Source: Zingiber officinale (taxonomy: Eukaryota > Streptophyta > Magnoliopsida > Zingiberales > Zingiberaceae). From it: DNA of 64,000 nucleotides. The translations under genes and the position numbers were made by a program. The notes beneath the pieces were generated by a model, which worked only from the letters and a program-made list of their open reading frames with translations, searched no databases and was not told the origin of the DNA. The stretch lies in the NCBI RefSeq assembly GCF_018446385.1, contig NC_055990.1, forward strand, positions 27,241,891-27,305,890, given 5' to 3'. Below are positions 11,454 through 31,139 of the stretch, in pieces. Each line of letters opens with the position of its first letter. The first letter of the stretch is position 1.

Positions 11454-12230
11454 ATGAGCACGACGGCGGTGAAGTGTGGCTCCGTCCACCGCCCGGAGGC
11501 GATTGCCACCTTCAACGCCGCGCCGTTCCACCTCCTGGAGCTCACCATCATCTCCGCCCAGGAGCTCCACCCGGCCGCCAGGTCCACGGCCACGTACGCC
11601 TCCGCCTGGGTGGATCCGGCCCACAAGCTCCGCACTTGCCTGCTGGATACCACTGGCCACGCTGACCCCACCTGGAACCACAAGTTCCTCTTCCGCGTCG
11701 ACGACGCCTTCATCGCCTCCGACACCGCCGCCGTCGACATCCACTTCCTCCACGCCAGGCGCCTCCGCCGCGACCGCCTCCTCGGCATCGTTCGCGTCGT
11801 CCTCAGCGCCGCCCTCCCCCGCCGCGTCGTCGCGCTCCAGGTGCGCCGTCCCTCCTCCCTCCGCCCCTGCGGTATCCTCAACCTCAGCGTCGCCCTGCTC
11901 GGCCAACACGAGAAGGAGATGCTGCTCTTCTATTACGACCTCTCCTCCTCCGCCGCCTCATTCTCCTACGAAGACCTCGCTGGCTCCAAGCGCCACGGAG
12001 GCGTCTCTGCCACCGGCGATCAGGAGAAGTGGAAGCTGGAGAGGAGCAAGTCCGTGGAGAGGGAGTGTGGGCTGGAGGAGGAGGAGGAGCGGGAGAGGGA
12101 GTCTATGGAGACGAAGCTGGAGATGTGGAAGCTGGAGATGTCGCCGGTGCAGGAGACGATGGAGGAGGGCCAACCAGGGAAGAGGAAGAAGGGGACAGGC
12201 TTCATGAGATGCTTCTCATGTGGTGTGTGA
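11454..12230 (+). CDS. C2-domain protein, BAP/SRC2-like
   Basis: An intronless gene for 258 residues starting at MSTTAVKCGS. Residues about 22-150 form one C2 domain (HLLELTIISAQELHP, then TYASAWVDPAHKLRT, then DPTWNHKFLFRVDDAF, then VDIHFLHARRLRRDRLLG). The pattern is that of plant small C2 proteins such as BON1-associated proteins and SRC2, which bind phospholipid membranes, often with Ca2+, in stress and defence signalling. The region after about 185 is strongly acidic and charged (LEEEEERERESME) and probably helical. The tail FMRCFSCGV has two cysteines next to basic residues and could be lipid-modified; that is inference. Only some of the usual Ca2+-binding aspartates are evident, so Ca2+ dependence is uncertain. 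GC-rich coding sequence is typical of intronless monocot genes. An in-frame TTG lies just upstream but the ATG at 11454 is preferred. Confidence 0.85.
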   Translation: MSTTAVKCGSVHRPEAIATFNAAPFHLLELTIISAQELHPAARSTATYASAWVDPAHKLRTCLLDTTGHADPTWNHKFLFRVDDAFIASDTAAVDIHFLHARRLRRDRLLGIVRVVLSAALPRRVVALQVRRPSSLRPCGILNLSVALLGQHEKEMLLFYYDLSSSAASFSYEDLAGSKRHGGVSATGDQEKWKLERSKSVERECGLEEEEERERESMETKLEMWKLEMSPVQETMEEGQPGKRKKGTGFMRCFSCGV

Positions 12231-12552
12231 GTGATCAATTGGAAGAAGACCAAGTAGCTATTAAGTAGATTGTTTTTTTTTCCTTTCTTTGTTTCTTTGT
12301 TTCTTTCTTTCTTATTGTTTATTTCTTAAATTGTAATGAAACCATGTATATGTTCAGCTGCCTGTCTATGTTTATGAATTATTTTGTTTGAAATAGTACA
12401 ATCTACGAATCACCTTAGAAATAATGTTTTGATGAAAACTACAAAGGGAAATCATAGCTTTAAATCATTCAACAATACTTGGAACATCAAGTGCATTCAT
12501 TATCAAGGAGCAACAGAGTTAATAGTAGTCACTTACTAGTTTTATTTGATGA
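12231..12552. other. 3' flanks of two convergent genes
   Basis: Short AT-rich spacer between the C2 gene (plus) and the cytochrome c1-like gene (minus), containing a TTTCTTTG-type pyrimidine run at about 12,270-12,320. No further gene is seen. Confidence 0.4.
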
Positions 12553-12579
12553 CTAGAAGACCACAACATCCTTGCCCAT
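12553..12579 (-). pseudogene. remnant of the last cytochrome c1 exon
   Basis: The minus strand reads MGKDVVVF followed by a stop, directly after a TTCAATAG acceptor-like site. Cytochrome c1 has MGKDVVSFLSW at the start of its C-terminal anchor exon. This piece lies 62 bp beyond the stop of the cytochrome c1-like frame and is too short to supply the missing membrane helix. Confidence 0.55.
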
Positions 12580-12640
12580 CTATTGAACGTAAGATCGATG
12601 TTATCGTAGTTTGATAAGATCAAGTTGCGATGTAGAATAG

Positions 12641-14374
12641 TCAGTTGACAAAATACTGAATCATTTCCTTCTCAGGGGTAGCAGCCTTGTAGTTGTTATC
12701 TACTGCACTACCTATGAGCATCTTTGGCATTGCTGTTGCACCCTTGAAGAAGTAAGGGTTATAGTGCAGATACTTCTGATTCTGCATTTGCAGATAAAAT
12801 TAGTGAGCATTCTTACAAGCCAAAAGTAAAGCAAAATATTTAATGAAGGATAGTTTTGAGGATTATCTTTAGAAGTATATTCATAAAGCCATAGAGATGC
12901 AAGATAGGAAGCAAATGCTGAACACTTTCAGTAAATAGACACAGGTCTTAAGACGTCCACATTAATTCAATTTGGAATAGTTAGTGGCTTAGTTAAGTTG
13001 ACGAGAGCAAGTTCCTGCCATCACATAATTCAATAAGAATAAGAAATTACTATTACCCAAAAACTTCCAGTAAGATCAGGGTTCCCTGCCAATAAGGAAA
13101 GCATGCGGCTTTGTCTGTTATCTGGTGCCTGAAATTTTAGTTTGCAAGTTTGTGTCATAAAAAAGTAAGGTAAATCCGGAAAGAAGGGGGAAAAATGTTG
13201 GCAGTCGATAGAACCATTACCTTTGTGATGAAGCTCGAGTGTGCAGTATGTGCCACATTCAAAATTGTAGGTGTTCTCTCGCTTTTAAAGACTAAGTTTG
13301 GATCACATAGTTTACTAGGACACACAAAGGTTTTGCCTTCATCATTTGGTCCGTCAAACACCTCAATATCAACAATAAGATTATTGTTTACTTCTTTTGC
13401 ATCCAGTACACCATGGTCTCGGTTTGAAAATAGAGAAAACGAATGGCAAGCGGAACAAGTTTGTTGGTAAACTTGTTGCCCACGTCTGACTCTGCTCAAT
13501 TTAAGCACCCAGCTTACAACATTGAGAATGAATTCAAATCTTTGCAAAGTTCAAATCGAAAGGGTATAAATTGTAAGTAACTACAGAATTTGTCACGGCA
13601 TCATTATACTGACAAAAATCTCATTGCCAAGAAATGAGATAGATAGTAACTATCTCAACTAAATGAATATAACATTTTCTCTAGGACATTTATTTATTGG
13701 ATGCTATATAAATTACTGAAATGGTTTTCTGGCAAAGAAGTTAGTTCAATACTCACAAAGAATTGTCATTCACTAGGGAATCAAGGATGCCTTGGTGAGG
13801 CCAAGGGTAGCGAGGACATGTTTCAGCATCATCAGCAGTTGCTACAATAGTGAAGCTGAATATACCTGAGATTCCTGCTCCAATGACCATCAATGCTCTT
13901 ACAGACTTATTTTTTCCAAGTTTACTTGACTGATATGCATTAGATGCAGCCGATGGCACCAAAAGTGGGGTCTGTGGATAGAAATATCTCATTGTAGACA
14001 ATTTCAACTGTGAGGCAACTTAAACAAGCTCCTAAGAACTAAAATAGCATGATAAACGAATATATTACACTCATTTCTTTATCAGTTGGAAAAGATTGAT
14101 ATCATTTGATCATGTAACATCATGTCAATGCAATTGAAGTACAAGATATGAAGTACAAACTGAGATTTGAACCCAAGACAGAAATTCATTCCAACAATTG
14201 TAGCGCTACTTGGTACTCTTACCAGGAGAAACTATACTCTATCTGAACAAATATCTCAAGATGTTCTGAAGGTATAATATCAATGTGAGAGAAAGGATTG
14301 CAGAAGCTGCTTACACATGATTGAATCTGCCACCTTTTCCTTAGAAGCTGGCTGATAATTCTTCCAGCCGCCAT
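12641..14374 (-). pseudogene. truncated, diverged cytochrome c1-like gene
   Basis: Homologue of the haem subunit of respiratory complex III. Five exons splice in frame on the minus strand (14374-14315, 13971-13757, 13491-13221, 13128-13057, 12781-12641), giving 252 residues against roughly 300 in the family. The N-terminus is MAAGRIISQLLRKRW (presequence-like). It is followed by ALMVIGAGISGIFSF, then CPRYPWPHQGIL, VRRGQQVYQQTCSACHS (haem-binding CxxCH at 104-108), VDIEVFDGPNDEG, and LHYNPYFFKGATAMPKML with the likely haem-ligand Met at about 224. What is odd: the PPDLSL block is unrecognisable, many otherwise invariant residues are changed, and translation stops after IQYFVN. The C-terminal membrane helix and matrix tail are therefore lost. 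Intact frame and splice sites argue that it may be transcribed, while loss of the anchor argues against normal function. I call it a pseudogene or a neofunctionalised paralogue. Confidence 0.7.
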
Positions 14375-14955
14375 TTCACTTGATCTGTTGATCATTTGCA
14401 GGAAAGGACAGAAATCGATCGGGAATCAGATTTAGCAGGAAATGTAAAGAAGGCCTATAACTTTCAAGTTTCTAGCAATACATTTTCTCTAGAACGTGGA
14501 CAATTTAGCTTGGACAAAATGCAATTCACTCACTGATAAATAGATGGCTAAACTCGAGAGAAGGAAAAAAAGCTTCTCCATCACTATAATGAGTATACTT
14601 TACACATTGTATAAGTATATCTGGACTGATCTACGGACCTCGATCGACAAATTCTAACAACAAAATTCGAGAAAATGAAAAGAACTGGAGGAATGCTGAT
14701 CTAACCTGAGAATGAGATCCACCGAGAAAGACACCGAGAAGAGGGACGAGAATTTAGGGTTCTGAGATTGGGAGTAACGTCGGCAGTCGCTCCTTATCGC
14801 TTGTCTCATCCACAAGCTTCCTACGTGGATGACACGTCAACCGACCTATGTTATGTCAACTGATACTTCAGTCACTGATCGGACGGCTGAGATGAGGTGT
14901 TAGGATGGATGATATTAACGGTATTAATCATTAAGGTATTTTGAGAATGTTTTTA

Positions 14956-14975
14956 ATTTATATATATAATATTCC
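14956..14975 (+). promoter_or_regulatory. TATA-like box of the UNC-13 homologue
   Basis: TATATATATAAT lies about 140 bp before the ATG at 15,108 and is followed by a CT-rich leader (TTCCCTCTCTCTTCACC). The 14,375-14,955 stretch upstream is shared with the divergent cytochrome c1-like gene and shows no other gene. Confidence 0.45.
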
Positions 14976-15107
14976 CTCTCTCTTCACCTCCAACGTCCAA
15001 TTCCTCTGTTGCTCTGGCATCTCCAACGACGCCCTCCTCCTCCTCCTCCTCCTCTATCGACCAAACGAAGGGGGCACACCTCGTCCCCTTGCCGACGCCG
15101 CAACTCC

Positions 15108-18100
15108 ATGGTCTGCCGGCGCCCCTCCGGCGTCTCCCCCTTCCCTGTGGAGGAGACCGACGAGGAAGGCGCCGCGCTAGAATGGCCCTTGGGCCGCCTC
15201 GACGACCTCACCCGCGACGACTTCCGTGCCACCGCGTACGAGATCTTCTTCACCTCCTGCCGCTCCTCCCCCGGCTTCGGCGGCCGATCGGGTACTTGCG
15301 ACCCCCACGCAAACCAAGCCGGCCGCTCCCCCGCCTCCTCCCACGTCGCCGGCGGAGGCGGCGCGAATATGTCCGTCAACAGCCGCATCAAGAAATCCCT
15401 AGGTCTTCGCACGCGGCGGGCCACCCCGATGCGGGTCATGTCGCACCTCTCGTCGCCCGTGATGTCGGTGATGTCGCCCGCCATGGGCGTGGCCGCAGGA
15501 TTACTAGGTCTGTCCTCGGGGAAGATGAGGCAGCGCCCCATGACCTCGGCGGAGATCATGCGCCAGCAGATGGGCATCACGGAGCAGCGGGATAACTGCC
15601 TCCGGAAAACCCTTGTCCGCGCCTTCGTCGGTCAGGTACCATCTCCCTAATCCTTCCCTGTCGTCGATTTAACCTAATCGGAGCTAATCTTGTATCCATC
15701 GCGTTGTTCTTCGATTAGGGCGGGAAAAAGGTGGAAACCATCATTCTTCCCCTGGAGCTCCTTCGCCACTTGAAACCCTCGGATTTCAATGATGCACACG
15801 AGTACCACCGTTGGCAACGGAGGCAGCTCAAAATCCTCGAAGCCGGCCTCCTCCTGCACCCTTCCGTCCCATTGGACCGAATGAACTCCGCGGCCATCCG
15901 ACTGGCCGACGTCATCCGATCGAGCTCCGTGAAGCCCATAGACACCGGTAAGAACTCGGAAGCCATGCGCACGCTTGGCAACTCCGTCATGGCTCTCGCG
16001 TGGCGGTCCAATGGGGTTCCCGGCGTGGTCTGCCATTGGGCCGACGGCTACCCCCTCAACGTCTACCTCTACTTGACCCTGCTCCGCTCCGTGTTCGACC
16101 GGAAAGATGAGACGGTGGTGCTGGACGAAGTAGACGAGCTTCTCGAGCTGATGAAGAAGACATGGAGCACCTTCGGCGTCAACAGGACGGTCCACAACGT
16201 CTGCTTTACTTGGCTCCTGTTCGAGCAGTACATCACCACCGGGCAAGTGGAACCCGACCTGATCTCCGCAACGCTGGCCATGCTCGTCGAGGTGGCCAAC
16301 GACGCCAGGAGGCAACACAGAGAGCCCGGCCATGTGCGAGTTCTATCGGCTCTGCTCGGCACAATGCAATCGTGGGCCGAGAAGCGACTGCTCGAGTACC
16401 ACGCGTGGTACGACAAAGGCGCGGTCGGGGCGATGGAGAACGTGCTTGGTCTGGCACTCCTGACCTCGCAGACACTCAGCGAAGATGCTTCGACCAACGG
16501 AATCCTGGGGGTTTTCCCGCAGCGCACGCCTTCGTTTCGAACCAAATTCTCAACCGTAAGCTCCGTCGAACGCTACATCAGGTCTTCCTTGAAGACTGCT
16601 TTCACCAAGGTCAATAGTCATATTGTTCAAGTTCTTCAGCTCCATCTTTCACATCAAATGTGAAGGTTTGTGAAGGTTGTCGTCTACTTAACTGTCTTAG
16701 GTGTTCGAGAACGGAAACGGAAAGTTCGACAGCATGGTGGTAGAAGTAGACGAGAACCCAAATGACACGCTGGTTCATCTCGCGAAAGAGGTAGAAAACT
16801 TGGCCGTGTTCGAGAAGGAGAACTATAGCTCCATACTCAAAAGATGGCATCCGGTCCCGGGAGTTGTCGCGCTGATGACCCTCCACGCTTGCTACGGCAT
16901 CGTGCTAAGGCAGCATTTGTCGCGGATTGAAGGCCTGACCAACGAGTTGGTCAGGGTCCTGCACGTTGCCGGCAAGTTGGAGAAGCTGCTGGTTCAGATG
17001 GCGGTCGAGGAGTCAGCCGAGGCTGAGGCCGAAGCGAAGGCAATCTTGAGGGAAATGGTTCCGTACGAGGTGGACTCCGTCATCTTGAGCCTCTTGAGGA
17101 ACTGGATAGATGAGAGGTTGAGGATGGGGAGGGAGTGTGTTACCAGAGCCAAGGAAATTGAGGTAACATAAACTGATACTTGAAGAAGCCTCCTCGATTG
17201 TGAGTATCAGTTCCTCCGTATTGATGTTGGAAAATACACGACAGAGCTGGAACCCCAAGTCCAAGACGGAGCCATACGCGCAGTCGGCAGTTGATCTGAT
17301 GAAGGTGGCCAAGGTGACGGTGGATGAGTTCTTCGAGATCCAAGTTGGAGGAAGGGATGGCGTTGTTCAGATCCTCACGGAAAGCTTGGATTCTCTGATT
17401 CAGGATTACACTTCTTTCGTCGCATCGTGTGGTGGGTAGATTTTATTACGAGATCTAGTTCTGAGTCTTTTGCCTTCAATTCGTTTTGTTCTTCTCAGGT
17501 TCTAAACAGAGTTACGTTCCAGCCCTTCCACCATTGGCGAGATGCAACCAAGATTCCTTGGTCTTCTTCCTGTGGAAGAAGATAGCCACCCCGTGCAGAG
17601 CCGGGATCGACCCCATCCTCTTCGGTTGTAAGTCCGGGGTCAAGCCCAACGTTCTCCACGTTCGCAGAGGCGGCGGCGGCCACCGCGCCACCCACCCCGG
17701 CCCCACCGTCAGCCGCGGCACGCAGCGGCTCTACGTCCGCCTCAACACCCTCCACTACCTCCTCGGCCTCCTGCACTCCGTCGACAAGTCCCTCTCCTTC
17801 TTCTCCCGCCCCGGGCCTTCGCCTTCCCCACGCACCCCCCGGTGCACCCCGCTCCGCCGCCGCACAGGCGGACCGACTAACTTCGACCTCGCCCGCTCCA
17901 CCATCCACGGTGCCATTGCCCACGTCGCCGAGGTCGCTGCTCACCGCCTCATCTTCCTCGACTCCGCTTCGTCCTTCTACAATTCCATCTACGTCGGCAA
18001 TGTGTCCGAGTCCCGCGTCCGCCCCACCATCCGCTCCCTCAAGCAGAACCTCTCCCTCCTCGTCACCATGCTCTCCGACCGCGCGCAGCCGCTGGCGGTT

Positions 18101-18526
18101 CGCGAGATCATGAATGCATCCTTCGAGGCCTTCCTGCTGGTGTTGCTCGCCGGCGGCCCCGCCAGGGCCTTCTACCGCTCCGACTACGAGATGGTGATTG
18201 AAGACGTGGCCAACCTGAAGCGCATCTTCTGCACCTGCGGCGAGGGGCTGGTGACAGAGGAGGTGGTCCAAAAGGAGGCGGCAAGGGTTGAGGGGGTGGT
18301 ATCGCTGATGAGCCTACCGTCGGAGAAGCTGGTGGAGGACTTAACTTTCATGGCGTGCGAGACTATCGGTCTGGGGAGATCCATGGAGAGGCTGCCGATG
18401 CCCCCAACGACCGGCCGATGGAGCAGAACCGATCCCAACACGGTGCTCAGGGTGCTATGCCACCGGAACGACGACGTCGCCAACAGGTTCTTAAAGAGGG
18501 CTTTCAACTTGCCGAAGAGGAAATGA
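15108..18526 (+). CDS. UNC-13 homologue, DUF810/MUN-domain protein
   Basis: Five exons join in frame: 15108-15635, 15719-16609, 16701-17162, 17245-17431 and 17499-18526, giving about 1,031 residues, the normal size for plant DUF810 proteins (PATROL1 and relatives). These contain a MUN-like domain and act in vesicle tethering and exocytosis at the plasma membrane. The sequence follows the family throughout. Near the N-terminus it has LEWPLGRLDDLTRDDFRATA and YEIFFTSCRSSPGFGGR, then RPMTSAEIMRQQMGITEQ. The middle has ETIILPLELLRHLKPSDF, LDEVDELLELMKKTWST and VPYEVDSVILSLLRNWIDER. The C-terminal half has SRGTQRLYVRLNTLHYLL, FLDSASSFYNSIYVGNV, and finally PTTGRWSRTDPNTVLRVLCH. The ATG at 15,108 is preferred; the upstream in-frame sequence is proline-rich and has no ATG. 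Exons 1 and 5 are very GC-rich. The gene looks intact and ends about 300 bp from the convergent glutathione reductase gene. Confidence 0.93.
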
Positions 18527-18826
18527 TGCGAGGAAATTAAATAAATAAAAAATGTAGATAAAAAAAGTTGCCAGTGATCTTAGGAACCAAACCATCATTC
18601 TAATAAGCCGAGTTACATTGCCCACTGACACGAATGACCATGGCAAAGAAATAAACAGCCACCTTTATTACAATATATAGAACCAAAAATACAAAGCAAT
18701 AATTCTAGAAAATATACCCTCTTGAGATGCAGGGAAACAAATTACTTGTTTCTTAATCCGTAGAATAGTGGCAACATGGTATTCTTTTGTTCAGAATAAT
18801 AGAAGGGAACCTGCTTTTGAAGGAAT

Positions 18827-26963
<8,137 letters not shown>

Positions 26964-28174
26964 GAAGATTATCCACTGACTACGATATCAACAATACACA
27001 CACACACAAACAACAAAAAAGGTCAAAACTGCACAAAACCCTCATCCAAAGAACCAAATAACAAAAAAAAAAAAGATCGGCGAGACTTGCAGAATCACCT
27101 TACCTCCGTAACCAAAACTAAAAAACGACGACGACGAGTCTACTGATAACCAAATTGATCGGCAATCCCGCAGACTATGAAGAAGAAAGCGATGTCGCCA
27201 AAGCGAACTTGGAGACGTTCTTCCAGCGGCGGATCAATTGTTCAATTCCGAAAATAATCGCACCGCTTCTACATTACCTAATCGGTTGTGCTAACCTGCC
27301 ATTTCGAATCCAAAAGGCAATTTACTCCCAAATCGACCAAGCGCACAATTGGTTTCATACTTGACCCCACCGGTTTGGCCCGCAATGGCTCGGCCATTTG
27401 AACCAATCCCAAACAGGTAAGCAGAACGGGTGCCAAAAGAACGTGGTGAAAATGAACGAAAAATTGAACGCGGTGGGGAAGGGAGAACGTCACCAAAAGT
27501 AAACAGCATTGACGATCTTGACCATAGAGTTGTCATGATGAACGGCCAGGATGAGCCAATATCACGGATTTAGTTATTACGTTCGACCATTGGGTGCGGT
27601 CTTCTTCGTCACTAATGACGCCAGCGATGAATTTATTTATTTTTAAAACGGTTTTATAAAGGGAAAAAAATAAAAGTAACCAAAAGGAGATCTCATTTTT
27701 TAAAAAATATTATTATCATTTAAAATATATTTTGCATTGGTGACGATAATTGTAGTTATAGTTGTTAATACGTAGAATAAAATTATATTTCCAAATACTC
27801 TTATTATAATTTAATATTTTTTCAAAAAAATAGTTTCCTTTCTTCTTTATCAAAATAATAAATACATGTAAGAAATATTTACATTTGCCAAAATAATTAT
27901 GGGATTTAAGAGATAAGATACCAAAATTTGATTGTAACGGGCTTCCAAAGAATCAACTTTCCGAAATAAAATGATTTTTTTGATTGAAAATGAAAGGAAA
28001 AAAGTTGAATAAATTATAAGGTTATAAAATATGTGTATGTATCTAAACCTCAAATCTAGATCTTTAGAGGCCTTCCTCAAATTATAAGTCTTCATAATAT
28101 TCTCAAAGGAAATAAAAATAATTATAATTGTTCATGTTAGGCCGAACGTTTATTTACCTTGTTTATGCTCTTAT
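26964..28174. other. GR promoter/leader and AT-rich spacer
   Basis: Positions 26,964-27,540 are of mixed composition and should hold the 5' leader and promoter of the glutathione reductase gene. Positions 27,600-28,170 are AT-rich. Short frames here match nothing recognisable. Confidence 0.4.
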
Positions 28175-28509
28175 TTACTTTAAAACATGGATGAAGAATA
28201 GAAAGAGATCAAAGGTGAAAATTATCGTATAGGAAAGGAAAGAAAAAGGTGAAGGAAAATAAATAATATGAAAGAAACAGGGGAGGGAAAAGAATCCTTT
28301 GACAATAGTCCGTAGATTGTCACTCGTGTAGCGAAGCAGAAGAGGCCGACAGTGAAGAGGGGTGCAGCACTTATGGTGGCGAGAGGAAACAGTTTCTAGG
28401 GGTGCGAAAGCAGTCGTGGGGCTGGTGGGCAGTTCCATGAGGTGCGGAGTCAACACCGACGACACATCCTCTTCGTCTCCAGTGATGGCTGCCACATCCA
28501 GGATACAAC
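28175..28509 (-). other. unrecognised sequence downstream of the eIF3L fragment
   Basis: Continues on the minus strand from the eIF3L-like exon piece and can be read as an open frame starting MAAITGDEEDVSSVL, but it does not resemble the rest of eIF3L. It may be intron, or unrelated DNA joined when the gene fragment was moved. Confidence 0.3.
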
Positions 28510-28631
28510 CTGCAGCCTCTAAAAACTTCCCTCATACATCCAGTAGTGGATCTCGTACACGTTTTTCTCACGGATGTGGCGATACAGGTGGACGATGAAA
28601 GTCTTGACAAAATCTGGCATGAAGTTAGGAT
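28510..28631 (-). pseudogene. eIF3L fragment, second part
   Basis: The minus strand reads PNFMPDFVKTFIVHLYRHI then REKNVYEIHYWMYEGSF. This is the highly conserved N-terminal segment of translation initiation factor 3 subunit L (family form: PNFVPDSVKSFVVHLYRHI, REKNVYEIHQMYE). Relative to the family, one codon of EIHQMYE has become two (YW), and an in-frame TAG (28,519-28,521) replaces the Gln codon after GSF. Homology then ends. It is therefore a broken gene fragment. The preceding 35 codons are found 10.6 kb away at 39,207-39,311, on the other side of the Copia element. Confidence 0.75.
28627..28631. repeat. left target duplication of the Copia element
   Basis: AGGAT here against AGGGT at 39,207-39,211 (four of five identical). 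The placement is supported by the eIF3L reading frame on each side, which ends and restarts at exactly these five bases. Confidence 0.5.
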
Positions 28632-28765
28632 TAATGACATCAAATATAATAATTATGGAAAATAATCTCAAATTGATTTCGATCAATCAAAATTTATTAT
28701 ATTTGTCATTGTAATCAAAGATTAACAGGAAAAAATAATATTTTTAAATTTATTATATTCACTAC

Positions 28766-29686
28766 TGATTCTGTCTGAGAATTGAGGCGATGGACGTTGG
28801 AAGGCGTGGCGCTCCTATTGACTCTTGACGAACTCCGAGTTGAAGGGACCTGCAACCACAGCAACGTCAGTGCCAAGCCAGAGTGGGGTTCCCCGGCGAT
28901 GGCCCTCTGAAGCTCAAGTCAGCCTTCGACGGTGTATAAGTGAGGAAACGAAGAAGTAAAAGTAGCAACGTAACAGTAGCTACAATAGAGTTTCATACCT
29001 TCGTCGAATCTTGGGGGTCCTTATATAGGACTCTCGAAGAGCGCGTGCACGCTTCTCGAGGGATGCACACTTCTCAAAGCATATCCTGAAAAGATGTGTC
29101 GGAAAAGCATCTCTGACATCATACCTTAACAGCCCCGAGCATATCCTTGACAAGACGGTAGAAGTTTCCATTTGATGATCCTCTGCCTGACCATGCCGTT
29201 AAGCATGCCGCATGTTGGTGGCACTGGTTCCCAAAAGGATATCACCATCTACTCCCTTTGTTTGCTTCTGGGCCGAGCGGGAGAGCCACTCGGCTGATCC
29301 TCGTCCATTCGGACGGCTATCCCTCTTGGGGCCGAGCGGGAGAGCCGCTCGGCATGCCCTCAGTCATTCAGGAGACCTTGCCCTTGGGTCAAGTGGGAGA
29401 GATGCTCGGTCATCCTTCCACCGTCCGCTCGGCTGTGACTCCACTCTGTTGGTTTTGAGATTTCAGGCAAGTCCGAGCGAATTTGCCGCTCAGCCTCTGG
29501 ATTCACTGATACTTGATCTTTTGAGCGTCGGAAGCTCGGTCTGGAGTCGAGCTGTATTGATGTTCGATTAGGTTCTATTACTTCGGATCGGACGATGATG
29601 ATCAAGGTGTTAACCATCTTGACTTTAACCACCATCGTGTCATTGACCCTTCTACTGAGCAGGTCCGGCCTTACCATCGGATCACA
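28766..29686 (-). repeat. left LTR of the palindromic element (minus orientation)
   Basis: On the minus strand it starts TGTGATCC just after the polypurine tract and ends ACAGAATCA at the ACTAC duplication. A TATATAAGG-type box lies near 29,015-29,025 and reads outward (leftward). Confidence 0.8.
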
Positions 29687-30128
29687 TGTCTCCCCCTCAA
29701 GTCTAGTCAAAGGAGGTTGTAAGACCGACTGATTGGACAAGTAGTCTGAGTTGGATTGGCCGATCAACCGTGATACTGGTCTGGACTCCAATCGATTTGT
29801 CAAAGAGTGTCGAACGATCGTGAGACTGTTCCTTGAGGCTGCTCGGCGCTCCGCATATTTGCACTTCAAGAAATTTAATTTGTATCCTAGGGCGAGAACG
29901 GTCAATGTTGGAGTCACCCAAATCCCCTCGGAATTCGTGTAAATCAGGATCATTAAAGTCGAGCATGCACCCACGCCTGTTAATGACACCCATTAAATGT
30001 TGCCCTATAGGCGTGTGCTATGTGTCACTGCCACCGTCACCGCACGTCCGAAGCGACAGACGCCGATGTGACGTTCAGCGGTTTGAATTCAACAGCTGGA
30101 TCTGCGCTCCGGCTTCCGTGCCCTAGAT

Positions 30129-30697
30129 GGAAGGAATTTGGTATGAGCTGGGGAAGAGGAACGCGGAAGTTGTTACAAACTTCAAGAATAAAGGGATGGA
30201 TGGTAAAGCGGAGGTCGGCCACGAATTGGTCTCTGAATAGACAGATAGTATCGATCGACAGATCATTGGGCCGATCGGACGAAGAGGCTAGAATAATTTC
30301 GTGGTCAGAAGGAATTTCATAGACACTCCGGAGGCTCTCGGCGTCACCCGCGTCGAACCTGGTCTCCATGGTGGTATACCAGAGACCGGGAACGGGGTCG
30401 GACAGCTGGGAAGAATTGGCCATGATTGGAAAAGGGGAAAACAAGAGGATCGACGGAAGTGGTGGACGGAAAATGCATAGGACACTGGAAGGACGCGAGA
30501 ATCTGAAGGAACAGTAAAAGTTGCAAAAAACTTACAGAAAGAGGAGAGGAGGTGGCCGCCGAGGAAAATAGAGGGTTGTCGGAGCACTGGTTGCACAAGG
30601 AACTGCCTGCAGCTATCGGAGAAGAAGACGTGAGGCAAGAAACGGAGGTAACGCGACGGCTTTATAAAGATTGGGTTCGGCCGACCAGAGCCGTTCG
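30129..30697 (-). other. unique centre with TATA box and N-terminus of a gypsy-type ORF
   Basis: Read on the minus strand: a CTTTATAAAG box (about 30,659-30,668), a leader, then a start at MANSSQLSDPVPGLWYTT (ATG near 30,423). The sequence continues RSVYEIPSDHEIILASSS and FTIHPFILEVCN.FRVPLPQ. This pattern matches the N-terminal part of the plant 'putative gypsy-type transposon' family (PF04195). Only the beginning of that protein is present; the rest is replaced by the left arm. The promoter reads toward the left arm. Confidence 0.55.
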
Positions 30698-31139
30698 ATC
30701 TAGGGCACGAAAGTCGGAGCGCAGATCCAGTCGTTGAATTCAAACCGTCGAACATCACATCAGCGTTTATCGCTTCGGACGTGCGACAACGGTGGCAGTG
30801 ACACGTAGCACACGCCTATAGGGCGGCATTTAATGGGCACCATTAACAGGCGTGAGCGCGTGCTCGGCTTTAATGATCCTGATTTACACAAATTCCGAAG
30901 GGATTTGGGTGACGCCAGCGTCGACCGCTCTCGACCTAGAATACAAATTAAATTTCTTGAAGTGCAAATATGCGGAGTGCCGAGTAGCCTCAAGGAGCAG
31001 TCTCAGGGTCGTCCGACATTCTTCGACAAACCGATCGGAGTCCAGACCAACATCACGGTTGATCGGCCAATCCAATTCAAACTACTTGTCCAGTCAATCA
31101 GACTTACAGCCTCCTTCGACTAGACTTGAGGGGGAGGCA

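Noticed and set aside
11412-11909. Long minus-strand frames opposite the C2-domain gene
   Set aside because: GC-rich antisense shadows of a real gene; the plus strand has a clear C2 domain.
15674-16333. 219-codon minus-strand frame opposite UNC-13 exon 2
   Set aside because: The plus strand matches the DUF810 family along its length; the minus frame matches nothing.
17495-18271. 258-codon minus-strand frame opposite the last UNC-13 exon
   Set aside because: Glycine/valine/glutamate-rich shadow of the conserved plus-strand exon.
29360-29989. 209-codon frame in the left arm of the palindromic element, with a partner of 204 codons in the right arm
   Set aside because: The same non-coding LTR/internal sequence in both arms; crosses LTR and polypurine tract, so it is not a protein gene.
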